From Candidatus Purcelliella pentastirinorum (lineage in GTDB: Bacteria; Pseudomonadota; Gammaproteobacteria; Enterobacterales; Enterobacteriaceae), in assembly GCF_028748785.1 (NCBI RefSeq), contig NZ_CP110496.1, positions 1 to 64,000 of the forward strand: a stretch of DNA of 64,000 bases, given 5' to 3'. The notes under the pieces were generated by a model, which was not told where the DNA came from, did no database searches, and saw only the letters and a program-made list of their open reading frames with translations. The position numbers and the translations under genes are program-made. Shown here one piece after another: positions 48,213-63,636 of the stretch. Within the stretch, counting starts at the first letter, position 1, and each line of letters starts with the position of its first letter.

Positions 48213-49439
48213 TTAGTTTATTATTTCTTTTACAATTAAGTATATATTAATAGTAATGATAAATGTTACAATAACCCAACCTGTTTTTTGTAAAAATTTT
48301 GAGTTTACTAATTCTCCCATTATTTTTTTATTTCCAGTAAAAGATAATAATGGTATTAATGCTAATGAAATTCCAAAACTTAGTAATACTTGGCTTATGA
48401 TTAAAATAGTTGTTGGGTTTAATTTTATCAAAATTATAATAAAAGATGGTAAAATTGTTATTATTCTTCGTATCCATACTGGTATATAGAAATTAATAAA
48501 CCCTTGCATCATTATTTGTCCGGCTAGTGTTCCTACTACCGTTGATGATATTCCAGCTGCTATTAAGCTTAATCCAAAAATAGTAGCAGCAGCTTGATTT
48601 AATAGTGGTTTTAATGTTAAATATGCTTGGTTTAAATCTGTTATTTTTATAACACCATGATAATAAAATACTGCAGATGATGTTGCAAGCATGGCTAAAT
48701 TTATGAAACTAGCTATTGTCATAGCTAGAGCTATATCTATTTTAGTGGATGAATATAATTCTTTTTTTGTTCCTATATTTGTTTTATATTGTGTAAGAGA
48801 TGAATGTAAATAAATTACATGTGGCATAATTGTTGCACCTAATATTCCTGCAGATAAAAAAACTGCATTTGTAGTTGGTAATGAAGGAATAATTAATCCT
48901 TTTATTAGTAATGATAATTTAGGTTTTGAATAAAATAATTCTATTAAATATGCAGTTGCTACTAGTAGTAATAATATTCCTATTATTATTTCTAAGGTTT
49001 TTTGTCCTTTTTTTTGTATTGTTAATATTAAAAATGTTAATATACCAACTATAATTGCACTTTTGGGTAAACTTATGTTTGTTATTAATTTTATTCCGAT
49101 TGTAGCTCCTAAAAATTCGGCTAAATCTGTTGCCATTGCGATTATTTCCGCTTGTATCCAGTAAAACCATACTATTGGTTTTGGAAAATTATCTCTTATA
49201 TGTTCTGCAAGATTTTTATTTGTTGCTATGCCCAGTTTTGCAGACATTAGTTGTATTAAAATAGCCATTATGTTAGCTAATGTTACAACCCATAAAAGAG
49301 TATACCCATATGCTGCTCCAGCTTGTATATTAGTAGCAAAATTTCCTGGATCTATATAACCAATAGCGGCTATGAATGCTGGGCCTAATATTATTAGTTT
49401 ATTTGTTTTATTAGATTTATTTTTATTTTTTTGTATCAT
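48213..49439 (-). CDS. mntH: Mn2+/H+ symporter, NRAMP family
   Basis: Proton-driven uptake of Mn2+ (and Fe2+) across the inner membrane. The protein is 408 aa (E. coli 412) with eleven hydrophobic segments. The metal-site motifs are intact: DPGN in TM1 ([15 protein letters not shown] near 26-40) and MPH in TM6 ([14 protein letters not shown] near 205). No MntR box or Mn riboswitch is apparent in the 137-base upstream region. mntH-gltX order is as in E. coli with the intervening genes deleted. Confidence 0.96.
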   Translation of the reverse strand: MIQKNKNKSNKTNKLIILGPAFIAAIGYIDPGNFATNIQAGAAYGYTLLWVVTLANIMAILIQLMSAKLGIATNKNLAEHIRDNFPKPIVWFYWIQAEIIAMATDLAEFLGATIGIKLITNISLPKSAIIVGILTFLILTIQKKGQKTLEIIIGILLLLVATAYLIELFYSKPKLSLLIKGLIIPSLPTTNAVFLSAGILGATIMPHVIYLHSSLTQYKTNIGTKKELYSSTKIDIALAMTIASFINLAMLATSSAVFYYHGVIKITDLNQAYLTLKPLLNQAAATIFGLSLIAAGISSTVVGTLAGQIMMQGFINFYIPVWIRRIITILPSFIIILIKLNPTTILIISQVLLSFGISLALIPLLSFTGNKKIMGELVNSKFLQKTGWVIVTFIITINIYLIVKEIIN

Positions 49440-49576
49440 TATTTCATTTAAAATAAATTAAATATTTTAATAATGTTAATAACATAACATATTTGTTGTA
49501 ATAATTTTATTTAGTATTTAATTAAATATATATTTTTATTAAAAATATAATTTTATATGTAATTTTTTTATATTTT

Positions 49577-50968
49577 TTAGTAAATTTTATTATTATTTAT
49601 ATATTTTATTGAATTTTCTATTCTTTCTAATGATTTATATTTTCCTAATAAAAATAAAATTAAAGATAAATTTGGAGATTTTGTTTTACCGGTTATTGAA
49701 ATTCTTAATGGCATGTTTAAATCTATGATATTTAATTTTAATTTTTTGATAGTTTTTTTTAATTTTAATTGAATATTTGATTCATTCCATATTTTTATTG
49801 ATGAAAACTCTTTTTTTATATATTTTAGTGGTTTAATTGAATTTTTACATAGATAATTATTTTTTTTTAATTTTATATTTTTATATAAATAATTCGATTG
49901 TTTTATAATTTCTTTAAAAGTTTTACATCTAGGTATAAATATTTTTAAAATATTAATTTCTAAATTATTTTTTTTAATTTTATTTAATTTCATATAATTT
50001 TTAAAATGTTTTATAATTATTTTTTTGTTTAAATTTTTTAAATAGTGATGATTTAACCAATTTAGTTTTTTTTTATTTAACAAACTTGCTGATTTACTAA
50101 TTTTTTTAAAATTAAATAGTTCTTTCATCTCAGTTACATTAAAAATTTCTTTATTTCCGTAAGACCATCCTAGTCGTATTAAATAATTTAATAATGCTTC
50201 TGGCAAATAACCATTTTTTTTATATTCAAAAATACTTTTAGTATTTTTTCTTTTTGACATCTTTTCACCGTTTTCATTAAGTATAATAGGAAGATGTGCA
50301 TATATTGGAGGTTTTATTCCTATTGCATTTAAAATATTTATTTGTTTTGGTGTATTACTTATATGTTCTTCACCTCTAATAACATGAGTAATTTTCATAT
50401 CCCAATCATCTATGGCTACACAAAAATTATATGTTGGTATACCATTACTTCTTTGTATAATTAAGTCGTCTAATTCTTTATTTTTAATTTTTATTTTTCC
50501 TCTTATTTGATCTTTAAATACTACTTCTCCAAATTTAGGATTTTTAAATCTTATTACATATTTGTTTTTTTTGTTTTTATTTTCGTTATATCTACATAAA
50601 TTATCATAATGAGGTTTTATTTTGTTTTTTAATTGATATTTTTTTAGATTTTCTAATCTATTTTTTGAACAATAGCACTTATAAGCCTGTTTATTTATTA
50701 ACATTTTTTTTATTATTTTATTATATTTTTTAATTCTTTTTGATTGAAAATATATATTTTCATTCCAATTTATTCCCATCCATTTCATATGTTTTATTAT
50801 TTTTTTTACAAAATATTGTTTTGAACTTTTTGTGTTTGTATCTTCAAAACGAAGTATAAATGATCCGTTATTTTTTTGTGCGAATAACCAAGAATATAAT
50901 GCTGTTCTTGCACCTCCTAGGTGTAATAACCCGGTTGGGCTGGGAGCAAATCTAGTTTTTATTTTCAT
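49577..50968 (-). CDS. gltX: Glutamyl-tRNA synthetase
   Basis: Charges tRNA-Glu. The protein is 463 aa (E. coli 471). The class I signature is PSPTGLLHLGGART near 9-22 (HIGH replaced by HLGG, close to E. coli HVGG). The second signature is EKMSKRKN near 237-244. The zinc-site region keeps CYC and a later Cys (LCRYN), but the His expected two residues after that Cys (E. coli CRH) is Tyr, so zinc binding may be altered. It is divergent from tRNA-Val and tRNA-Lys, as in E. coli. Confidence 0.96.
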   Translation of the reverse strand: MKIKTRFAPSPTGLLHLGGARTALYSWLFAQKNNGSFILRFEDTNTKSSKQYFVKKIIKHMKWMGINWNENIYFQSKRIKKYNKIIKKMLINKQAYKCYCSKNRLENLKKYQLKNKIKPHYDNLCRYNENKNKKNKYVIRFKNPKFGEVVFKDQIRGKIKIKNKELDDLIIQRSNGIPTYNFCVAIDDWDMKITHVIRGEEHISNTPKQINILNAIGIKPPIYAHLPIILNENGEKMSKRKNTKSIFEYKKNGYLPEALLNYLIRLGWSYGNKEIFNVTEMKELFNFKKISKSASLLNKKKLNWLNHHYLKNLNKKIIIKHFKNYMKLNKIKKNNLEINILKIFIPRCKTFKEIIKQSNYLYKNIKLKKNNYLCKNSIKPLKYIKKEFSSIKIWNESNIQLKLKKTIKKLKLNIIDLNMPLRISITGKTKSPNLSLILFLLGKYKSLERIENSIKYINNNKIY

Positions 50969-51095
50969 ATTATTTTAAATTTATAAAATTAAAATATTTG
51001 GTATTATTAATTATATAATAATTTTATATTTAATTTTTATTAAATTTTTATTTTTTTATTTTTTGATTATAGTATAATTTAATTAAATGTTATAT

Positions 51096-51168
51096 GGGTG
51101 ATTAGCTCAGTTGGTAGAGCGTCTCTTTTACACGGAGAAGGTCGGCGGTTCGAATCCGTCATTACCCA
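51096..51168 (+). tRNA. valU: tRNA-Val (anticodon UAC)
   Basis: GGGTGAT/ATTACCC acceptor, D-arm TAGCTCAGTTGGTAGAGC, anticodon loop TTTACAC (TAC at 34-36), T-arm GGCGGTTCGAATCCGTC. 73 nt with discriminator A, no encoded CCA. E. coli has three Val copies followed by Lys at this locus; one copy remains here. Confidence 0.96.
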
Positions 51169-51181
51169 ATTTTAAAATTGG

Positions 51182-51254
51182 GGGTCGTTAGCTCAGTTGG
51201 TAGAGCAGTTGACTTTTAATCAATTGGTCGCAGGTTCGAATCCTGCACGACCCA
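51182..51254 (+). tRNA. lysV: tRNA-Lys (anticodon UUU)
   Basis: GGGTCGT/ACGACCC acceptor, anticodon loop CTTTTAA (TTT at 34-36), T-arm CGCAGGTTCGAATCCTGC. 73 nt. As far as I recall it is identical to E. coli tRNA-Lys apart from the missing encoded CCA. It starts 13 bases after tRNA-Val and is surely in the same transcript. It ends 3 bases from the ligA stop on the other strand. Confidence 0.97.
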
Positions 51255-51257
51255 TTT

Positions 51258-53021
<1,764 letters not shown>

Positions 53022-53171
53022 TTATTTAATTATTATTATCAAATCTTTATCTTATATTGATAAATATTATTTAATTATATTATTTGATATTTTTTAATTT
53101 TAATTGTACTTTTATTTAAATATTATTTTATTTATTTAAAATATTTATATCTTTGTTTAGATGGAGAATTT

Positions 53172-54122
53172 ATGAAGAATGTTTTTAAGGATAATTCTTT
53201 AACTATAGGTAATACTCCTTTAGTTAAATTAAATAGAATAGGTAATGGTAGTATTTTTGTTAAAATTGAATCACGTAATCCTAGTTTTAGTGTTAAGTGT
53301 CGTATTGGTGCAAATATGATATGGGATGCAGAGAATAAAGGCATTTTAAATAAAAACATAGAATTAATTGAACCTACTAGTGGTAATACTGGTATTGCTT
53401 TAGCTTTTGTATCTGCTTCTAGAGGATATAATTTAACTTTGATTATGCCAGATTCAATGTCAATTGAGCGTCGTAATTTACTTAAGGCTTTAGGTGCTAA
53501 TTTGATATTAACTGATGGTGTATATGGTATGAAAGGTGCTGTTTCTAAAGCTGAAGAAATGTTTGCGAATAATCCTGATAAGTATTTACTTCTTCAACAG
53601 TTTAATAATCCTGCTAATCCTGATATACATGAAAAGACTACTGGTCCTGAAATATGGGATGATACTGACGGACTTATTGATGTTTTTATTGCAGGTGTTG
53701 GTACTGGAGGTACCTTGACTGGAGTAACAAGATATATAAAGAATATTAAAGGTAAAAAAGATTTGTTTGCTGTTGCTGTTGAACCCCTTGATTCTCCAGT
53801 TATTACTAAAGCTATGACAGGTAAAAATATGAAAGTAGGTAATCATAAAATTCAAGGTATTGGTGCTGGTTTTATTCCTAAAAATTTAGATTTAAATTTA
53901 ATTGATCGTGTTGTTATGGTATCTAATGAATCAGCTATGGATATGGCAAAAAAATTAATGAAATATGAAGGTATTCTATCCGGTATTTCTTCTGGTGCTG
54001 CTGTTTATGCTGCTTTGGAATTACAAAAAGAAAAATTATTTTTAAATAAGAATATTATTGTAATTTTACCATCATCTGGGGAACGTTATTTAAGTACATC
54101 ATTGTTTTCTTTTTTATCTTAA
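53172..54122 (+). CDS. cysK: Cysteine synthase A (O-acetylserine sulfhydrylase)
   Basis: PLP enzyme that makes cysteine from O-acetylserine and sulfide. The protein is 316 aa (E. coli 323). The start IFEDNSLTIGHTPLV of E. coli corresponds to [15 protein letters not shown]. The PLP Lys is in [14 protein letters not shown] near 36-49. The substrate loop [12 protein letters not shown] is near 68-79, and the PLP phosphate loop is GTGGTLTG. It is CysK rather than CysM by sequence and by position upstream of ptsHI-crr. The flanking E. coli gene cysZ is gone. Confidence 0.97.
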   Translation: MKNVFKDNSLTIGNTPLVKLNRIGNGSIFVKIESRNPSFSVKCRIGANMIWDAENKGILNKNIELIEPTSGNTGIALAFVSASRGYNLTLIMPDSMSIERRNLLKALGANLILTDGVYGMKGAVSKAEEMFANNPDKYLLLQQFNNPANPDIHEKTTGPEIWDDTDGLIDVFIAGVGTGGTLTGVTRYIKNIKGKKDLFAVAVEPLDSPVITKAMTGKNMKVGNHKIQGIGAGFIPKNLDLNLIDRVVMVSNESAMDMAKKLMKYEGILSGISSGAAVYAALELQKEKLFLNKNIIVILPSSGERYLSTSLFSFLS

Positions 54123-54356
54123 TGTTAATTAGTTAGATATTTTATGTTTTTGATTAAATTTTTTATTTTTATTATTATATGATAAAACTATATTAATTTT
54201 TTTTTTATATATGTAAAATATATATTTGTTTTAAAAAAATTTAATTACAATAAGTTATTTTTTTTTGTTTAATTAATTTTAAATTTTAATATTTTTAATA
54301 ACATTTATACTTGTTTTTTATTGTTATCGGTTTTTATCTTTAATGGAGAAAATAAA

Positions 54357-54614
54357 ATGTTTCAGCAAAACGTGACGATTAGAGCAATACATGGTTTACA
54401 TATTCGTCCAGCTGCTAAATTTGTTAAGGAGGCAAAAAAATTTGTTTCAAATATTACTGTTATTTTTAATAGTAAATCTGTAAATGCTAAAAGTCTTTTT
54501 AAATTACAAACTATTGGTTTATCTTATGGTAGTATTGTTACGATTTGTGCTGTTGGTAAAGATGAAAAAGAGGCTGTTGATCATTTATCTAAAATATTAT
54601 CTGAATTACAGTAA
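54357..54614 (+). CDS. ptsH: PTS phosphocarrier protein HPr
   Basis: Passes phosphate from enzyme I to sugar-specific enzymes II. From the ATG at 54357 ([10 protein letters not shown]) the protein is 85 aa, as in E. coli. His15 is in [29 protein letters not shown] matches the Ser46 region. The open frame upstream to 54321 is not coding. A TGGAG lies about 9 bases before the ATG. First gene of ptsH-ptsI-crr. Confidence 0.98.
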   Translation: MFQQNVTIRAIHGLHIRPAAKFVKEAKKFVSNITVIFNSKSVNAKSLFKLQTIGLSYGSIVTICAVGKDEKEAVDHLSKILSELQ

Positions 54615-54724
54615 TTTAATTAACATAATAAATATTATTTTTATTATTTTTTTTTTTTTGTTAATATCATCTTATATAATATTTTTTATGAAATCAATTA
54701 TACTACGTTAATTAAGGTATATTT

Positions 54725-56458
54725 ATGAATTCAGGAATTTTAGCATCTCAAGGATTGGCTTTTGGAAAAGCTCTTTTGTATAAAGAAGATAAAATAATTG
54801 TTAATTATAATAAAATTTCAATTAATGAAGTAAATAAAGAAATTAAAAGGTTTATTGATGCTCGTCATAAATCTATTGTTCAACTTAAATCTATTTTGAA
54901 AAAAGCTGATGAATTATTTGGCAAGAAAAAATCAGTGATTTTTGCAGGTCATATTCTTCTTTTAGAGGATGTTGAATTAGAACAAGAAATAATAACTTTA
55001 ATTAAGAAATCAAATTTTACAGCTGATGCTGCTATATTTTCTGTAATGAATGATCAAATAATTGCTTTAAAAGGTATTAATGATATTTATCTTAAAGAAC
55101 GTATTATTGATATACATGATATTAGTAAGCGTTTATTACATAATGTTCTTGAATTAGAAGTTATAGATTTGAGTTTAATAAAAGATAAGGTTATTTTAAT
55201 AGCAAAAGATTTAACTCCATCTTTAATAGCTCAATTTGATACTAAAGTTGTTATCGGTTTATTAACTGATTTGGGTGGTAGTACTTCTCATACTTCAATA
55301 ATAGCCAGATCTTTGGGTTTACCAGCTATAGTAGGTTTAGGTAATATCACATCTAAGATTAAAACCGGAGATGTTGTAATTTTAGATGGTATAAATAATA
55401 AATTTTATATAAATCCATCTTTTAATGTTATTAATGAATTTAAGTTACTTAGAAGAAAATTTTTTTTAGAAAAAAATAGACTAAAGAAAATTAAAGATCT
55501 TACTGCTATAACTTTGGATGGTCATAAGGTGGAGATATCTGTCAATATAAATAAGATAGATGATGTTAAAAACGTTTTTTCTAGTGGTGGTGAATCTATA
55601 GGTTTATATCGTACTGAATTTTTATTTATGAATAGATCTTCCTTGCCTGATGAAGAAGAACAATTTTTGGTGTATAAAGATATTGCCAAATTTATGAATA
55701 ATAAGCCTGTTATTATAAGAACTATGGATATAGGTGGTGATAAGTATATATCTTATTTAAATTTTCCTAAAGAAGAAAATCCATTTTTAGGATGGCGTGC
55801 TATTCGTATTATGATGGATCGTAAGGATATACTATATTCTCAAATTCGTGCTATTTTACGTGCTTCTTATTTTGGAAAGTTATATATTATGTTTCCTATG
55901 ATAATTTCTTTAGAGGAAGTTTTATTTTTAAAAAATGAGATAAATAAAATTAAAGATAAATTATTTAATGATGGATATTCTTTTGATAATAATATTAAAA
56001 TTGGGGTTATGATAGAAACTCCTTCTGCAGCAATAATTTCCAATTATTTAGCTAAAGAAGTGGATTTTTTTAGTATAGGTACTAATGATTTGACACAATA
56101 TACTTTAGCAGTTGATAGAGGTAATGATTCAATATCGCATTTGTACAATCCATTTTCTCCAGCTGTTTTACGTTTAATTGAAAGAGTAATAAATTATTCT
56201 CATGTTGAAGGAAAATGGACGAGTGTTTGTGGTGAGTTAGCTTCCAATCAAAATGCTATTGTTTTATTATTGGGTATGGGATTAGATAAATTTAGTGTTA
56301 ATATTACTTCTGTTGCTAATGTTAAGAGGATTATTAGAAATACTGATTTTTTTAAGGCAAAAAAATTGGTTAAAAATGTTTTATCAGAATCAACAGTTAA
56401 AGGTATAATGTATTTGCTAGATGAATTCATTAAGGAAAATAATATTTTAAATATTTAA
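54725..56458 (+). CDS. ptsI: PTS enzyme I
   Basis: Phosphoenolpyruvate-protein phosphotransferase that starts the PTS cascade. The protein is 577 aa (E. coli 575). The phospho-His is in GGSTSHTSIIARSLGLPAIV near residue 190. The PEP-binding GLYRTEFLFM near 296 and the C-terminal catalytic Cys in SVCGELAS near 503 are present. A 110-base gap separates it from ptsH, longer than in E. coli. Confidence 0.97.
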   Translation: MNSGILASQGLAFGKALLYKEDKIIVNYNKISINEVNKEIKRFIDARHKSIVQLKSILKKADELFGKKKSVIFAGHILLLEDVELEQEIITLIKKSNFTADAAIFSVMNDQIIALKGINDIYLKERIIDIHDISKRLLHNVLELEVIDLSLIKDKVILIAKDLTPSLIAQFDTKVVIGLLTDLGGSTSHTSIIARSLGLPAIVGLGNITSKIKTGDVVILDGINNKFYINPSFNVINEFKLLRRKFFLEKNRLKKIKDLTAITLDGHKVEISVNINKIDDVKNVFSSGGESIGLYRTEFLFMNRSSLPDEEEQFLVYKDIAKFMNNKPVIIRTMDIGGDKYISYLNFPKEENPFLGWRAIRIMMDRKDILYSQIRAILRASYFGKLYIMFPMIISLEEVLFLKNEINKIKDKLFNDGYSFDNNIKIGVMIETPSAAIISNYLAKEVDFFSIGTNDLTQYTLAVDRGNDSISHLYNPFSPAVLRLIERVINYSHVEGKWTSVCGELASNQNAIVLLLGMGLDKFSVNITSVANVKRIIRNTDFFKAKKLVKNVLSESTVKGIMYLLDEFIKENNILNI

Positions 56459-56486
56459 ATTATTTATTATAATGAGGTACTTTATA

Positions 56487-56981
56487 ATGTTTTTTTCTAA
56501 ATTAAGGAATAAAAATATTTCAAAGATTGCAATTCAAATATTTGCGCCTTTATCTGGTACAATATTATCTATTAGTAAAGTCCCCGATAAAGTTTTTTCT
56601 AAAAAAATAGTTGGTGATGGAATAGCAATTAAACCTATTGACAGTGTTATAGTTTCTCCAGTTGATGGTATTATAGGTAAAATTTTTAGAACTAATCATG
56701 CTTTCTCTATTGTTTCTCATGATGGTATTGAATTATTTGTTCATTTAGGAATTGATACTGTTAATTTAAAAGGGAAGGGTTTTAAAAGAATTTTAAATGA
56801 TGGTGAATCAGTAAATATAGGTGATCCTATTATTGAAATAGATTTGAATTTTATTTTAAAAAATGCAAAATCTATTATTACTCCTGTAATTATTTCAAAT
56901 ATAGAAAAATTCCATGAGATAAAAAAATATTCTGGCACAGTATTAGCTGGTAAAACACCTATACTAGATGTTTTTAAATAA
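56487..56981 (+). CDS. crr: PTS glucose-type enzyme IIA
   Basis: Receives phosphate from HPr and passes it to an EIIBC such as PtsG; it also regulates transport in E. coli. From the ATG at 56487 the protein is 164 aa (E. coli 169). Both active-site His are present: TNHAFSIVSHDG near 70 and ELFVHLGIDTV near 85. The amphipathic N-terminus is replaced by MFFSKLRNKN. A GAGG ribosome-binding site lies at 56474-56477. The EIIBC partner is outside this window. Confidence 0.96.
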   Translation: MFFSKLRNKNISKIAIQIFAPLSGTILSISKVPDKVFSKKIVGDGIAIKPIDSVIVSPVDGIIGKIFRTNHAFSIVSHDGIELFVHLGIDTVNLKGKGFKRILNDGESVNIGDPIIEIDLNFILKNAKSIITPVIISNIEKFHEIKKYSGTVLAGKTPILDVFK

Positions 56982-57055
56982 TTTTTCTTTTATTATAATT
57001 AATTTTATTTTTAGTTATATTTTTTATTTTAATTTTTATAACTTTAGGTATTTAA

Positions 57056-58360
<1,305 letters not shown>

Positions 58361-58412
58361 TTTAATTATTTGTTTTTTTAATTTTTATAAGTTTTATTTA
58401 ATTAAATAAGTT

Positions 58413-59156
58413 ATGAGTGAAATTTTATATGGTATACATACTGTAAATAATTATCTAAAACATCATCCGGATAAAATAAAAATAGCTTTTACTATTAGAA
58501 ATAGTAATAGTTTTGCTTTAAAAAAATTGGTAAAAGAAATAAGAAAATTTGATATTTCTATACAATTTGTTGATATTAACTGGATAAGTAAAAAGTTAAA
58601 TAATAATTCATTATTACATCAAGGGATATTAATTTACATAAAAAATGATATTAAATATGAAGAAAATGATTTATATTTTTTACTTAGCAAGAGAAAATTT
58701 CGTTCATTATTAATTTTAGATGGATTAACTGATGTTCGTAATTTAGGTTCTTGTATTCGTACAGCTAATGCTGCAAATGTAAATATAGTTATAGTACCCA
58801 AACATAGAAGTGCTAAACTAAATTTAGTTGCTAAAAGGATAGCCAGTGGTGGAGTAGAAGGTATAATTTTTATACGTGTTGATAATTTATTTGAAACTAT
58901 AAATTGTATTAAGAGTTTTGGTTTTAAGATATTTGGTATCACCTCTGATGCTACAGATATAATATATAATGCAGATATGAATGAACCATTAGCACTAATT
59001 TTTGGTTCTGAAGATAGAGGTATACGTTTTGTTATTCGTAATCAATGTGATAATTTATACAGTATTCCTATGTTTGGTAATATTTCTTCATTAAATGTTT
59101 CTGTGTCAGTTGGTATTTGTTTATATGAATTTTTACGTCAACGTTCATTTAAGTAA
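58413..59156 (+). CDS. rlmB: 23S rRNA 2'-O-methyltransferase (G2251)
   Basis: SPOUT methyltransferase acting on the P-loop of 23S rRNA. The protein is 247 aa (E. coli 243). N-terminal substrate-binding domain begins MSEILYGIHTVNNYL. Motif 1 is LDGLTDVRNLGSCIRTANAA near 108-127. The knot is ALIFGSEDRGIR and IPMFGNISSLNVSVSVGICL near 220. In E. coli rnr lies just upstream. Confidence 0.96.
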   Translation: MSEILYGIHTVNNYLKHHPDKIKIAFTIRNSNSFALKKLVKEIRKFDISIQFVDINWISKKLNNNSLLHQGILIYIKNDIKYEENDLYFLLSKRKFRSLLILDGLTDVRNLGSCIRTANAANVNIVIVPKHRSAKLNLVAKRIASGGVEGIIFIRVDNLFETINCIKSFGFKIFGITSDATDIIYNADMNEPLALIFGSEDRGIRFVIRNQCDNLYSIPMFGNISSLNVSVSVGICLYEFLRQRSFK

Positions 59157-59229
59157 AAATTGTTAAAATGGATTTTTTTAAAATTGTTTTAAATATGGGT
59201 TTAATTTTTATTTATTAATAGGAATGCTA

Positions 59230-59589
59230 ATGAGATATTATGAAATTGTACTTATGATTCATCCTGATCAAAGCGAGTTTATACTTAAGATTATAGATGA
59301 TTGTAAAAAAAGTATTGCAAATTTAGGAGGTATATTTCATTATTTAGAGGATTGGGGAAGACTTCAGTTAGCATATCCTATAAATAAGTTACATAAATCT
59401 CATTATATTTTAATGTATATTGAAATATTAGAAATAGGTATTAATAAATTAAAGAAAATATTTAGTCTTAATGAAAATATTATACGTAATATAATTATTA
59501 AAATTAAAAAGATAAATAAAATACCCTCTCCCATTATGAGAATTATAAATGAAAGTAAAGTAGATATTAGTATTGATAATACTATTTGA
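59230..59589 (+). CDS. rpsF: 30S ribosomal protein S6
   Basis: 30S platform protein, partner of S18. From the ATG at 59230 (MRYYEIVLMIHPDQS) the protein is 119 aa; E. coli is 131-135 with an acidic tail whose Glu residues are added by RimK. That tail is mostly absent. The ATG at 59224 is too close to the GGA (59221-59223) to be the start. LEDWGRLQLAYPINKLHKSH near 41-60 is conserved. Confidence 0.96.
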   Translation: MRYYEIVLMIHPDQSEFILKIIDDCKKSIANLGGIFHYLEDWGRLQLAYPINKLHKSHYILMYIEILEIGINKLKKIFSLNENIIRNIIIKIKKINKIPSPIMRIINESKVDISIDNTI

Positions 59590-59645
59590 GTTTTATTTTT
59601 TTTTTTAATATTATGTAAAATTTTACATTTTATAGGAATTATATT

Positions 59646-59873
59646 ATGATTCGTTATTTTAGAAAACGTAAATATTGTCGTTTTACTAGACAAGGTATAA
59701 AGGAAATTGATTATAAAGATATTTCTATGCTAAAAAAATATATTACTGAAAGTGGTAAAATAGTTCCTAGTAGGATTACAGGAACTAGTTCTAAGTATCA
59801 ACGACAACTTTCACGTGCTATCAAAATTGCTCGTTATTTGTCTTTAATACCTTATACTGATTATCATAAATAA
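59646..59873 (+). CDS. rpsR: 30S ribosomal protein S18
   Basis: 30S platform protein. The protein is 75 aa, as in E. coli. [20 protein letters not shown] start (the E. coli equivalent begins MARYFRRRKFCRFTAEG). [20 protein letters not shown] is conserved. priB, which lies between rpsF and rpsR in E. coli, is absent: only 56 bases separate them. Confidence 0.98.
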   Translation: MIRYFRKRKYCRFTRQGIKEIDYKDISMLKKYITESGKIVPSRITGTSSKYQRQLSRAIKIARYLSLIPYTDYHK

Positions 59874-59902
59874 AATTTCAAGTTTATAATATGGTTATTG
59901 TT

Positions 59903-60355
59903 ATGATAAAAATAATTTTATTGGAAAAAGTTTTAGGTTTAGGTGTTTTAGGTAATGTTGTTCATGTTAAATCTGGTTATGCTCGTAATTTTTTAATTCC
60001 ATTTGGTAAAGCTATTATTGCTACAGATATTAACATTAAGCATTATAAAAATATAAAATATCAAATGCAATTGGAATATAAGGAAAAATATGATTTTGCT
60101 AAACAACGTGCTAAAGATATAATTTCTTTAAATCCAATTATAATAAAACGTAGATTTACTAAGAATGGTAAATTATTTGGATCTGTTAATAAATCAGATT
60201 TAATTAATTATTTTAATAATATGGGTGTTAAAATATATAGAAATGAGATAATTTTTGATCATTTAATACGTAAGTCAGGAGAACATAATGTCTCTATAAA
60301 ATTAAATGCTGAAATTGTAGTGCAATTATTAATTAAAGTTATATCTGATTCTTAG
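59903..60355 (+). CDS. rplI: 50S ribosomal protein L9
   Basis: Two-domain 50S protein on the stalk base. From the ATG at 59903 the protein is 150 aa (E. coli 149). An ATG at 59891 would add four residues. The N-terminal domain ILLEKVLGLGVLGNVVHVKS and GYARNFLIPFGKA are conserved. KLFGSVNKSD marks the start of the C-terminal domain. The linker helix is retained. Confidence 0.96.
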   Translation: MIKIILLEKVLGLGVLGNVVHVKSGYARNFLIPFGKAIIATDINIKHYKNIKYQMQLEYKEKYDFAKQRAKDIISLNPIIIKRRFTKNGKLFGSVNKSDLINYFNNMGVKIYRNEIIFDHLIRKSGEHNVSIKLNAEIVVQLLIKVISDS

Positions 60356-60377
60356 GTTATTTATATTTTATATATTA

Positions 60378-61139
60378 ATGAATATTTTAAATAAAATATG
60401 TAACATAGTTAAAATTGCCGGTGATGCTGTTATGGAAGTTTATCATGGTAATTTTTTTTTATATATTAAGCATAAACAAGATTGTAGTCCAATTACTATT
60501 GCTGATTATATATCTAATGATATTATAATTAATGAATTGAGTTTATATACTCCTAATATACCTTTTTTATCAGAAGAATATTTATTTTCATGGAATGAAC
60601 GTAAAAATTGGCGTAATTATTGGTTAATTGATCCTATGGATGGTACAAAAGAATTTTTAAACCGAAATGGAGAATTTACAATTAATATTGCATTAATAAA
60701 TGAATTTGGATTACCTATTTTGGGTGTAATTTATGCACCAGCTATTAATATAATGTATTATGCATATGAAAATAAAGCATGGAAAGAAGATTATAATGGT
60801 CATAAGGAAAGGATTAATATTTTTAATTTGCACCCACCCACTGTTGTAATTAGTAGATCTCATTATGATAGTAAAATTAAAGATTATTTAAATATTTTAG
60901 GAGAACATAATTTAATTTTATCAGGTTCTTCTTTAAAATTTTGTTTAATAGCAGAAGGTTTAGCACAATATTATCCAAGATTTAATGCTACTAGTGTTTG
61001 GGATATAGCAGCCGGGCATGCTATTTTATTAGCTGCAGGCGCTTATTTGTATGATTGGAATGGTAATTCAATTAATTATATTCCTAGAAAATCTTTTATT
61101 AATCCAGGTTTTTTAGTTAGCTTAAAATGTCATATTTAA
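60378..61139 (+). CDS. cysQ: 3'(2'),5'-bisphosphate nucleotidase
   Basis: Hydrolyses PAP, the by-product of PAPS reduction and of acyl-carrier-protein synthesis, to AMP. The protein is 253 aa (E. coli 246). Inositol-monophosphatase-type metal sites: LSEE near 68-71, DPMDGTKEFLNRNGEF near 88-103 and WDIAAGHAILLAAG near 215-228. Together with cysK it suggests the sulfate reduction route may be kept, though cysH/cysDNC lie outside. Convergent with gyrB. Confidence 0.95.
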   Translation: MNILNKICNIVKIAGDAVMEVYHGNFFLYIKHKQDCSPITIADYISNDIIINELSLYTPNIPFLSEEYLFSWNERKNWRNYWLIDPMDGTKEFLNRNGEFTINIALINEFGLPILGVIYAPAINIMYYAYENKAWKEDYNGHKERINIFNLHPPTVVISRSHYDSKIKDYLNILGEHNLILSGSSLKFCLIAEGLAQYYPRFNATSVWDIAAGHAILLAAGAYLYDWNGNSINYIPRKSFINPGFLVSLKCHI

Positions 61140-61174
61140 GATAATTTGTTTTATTTTTGTTTATTTTAATTATT

Positions 61175-63586
<2,412 letters not shown>

Positions 63587-63636
63587 TTATCTTCCTATAT
63601 AGTTTTTATTTTTTTAATGTTATTTTGATATATAAG

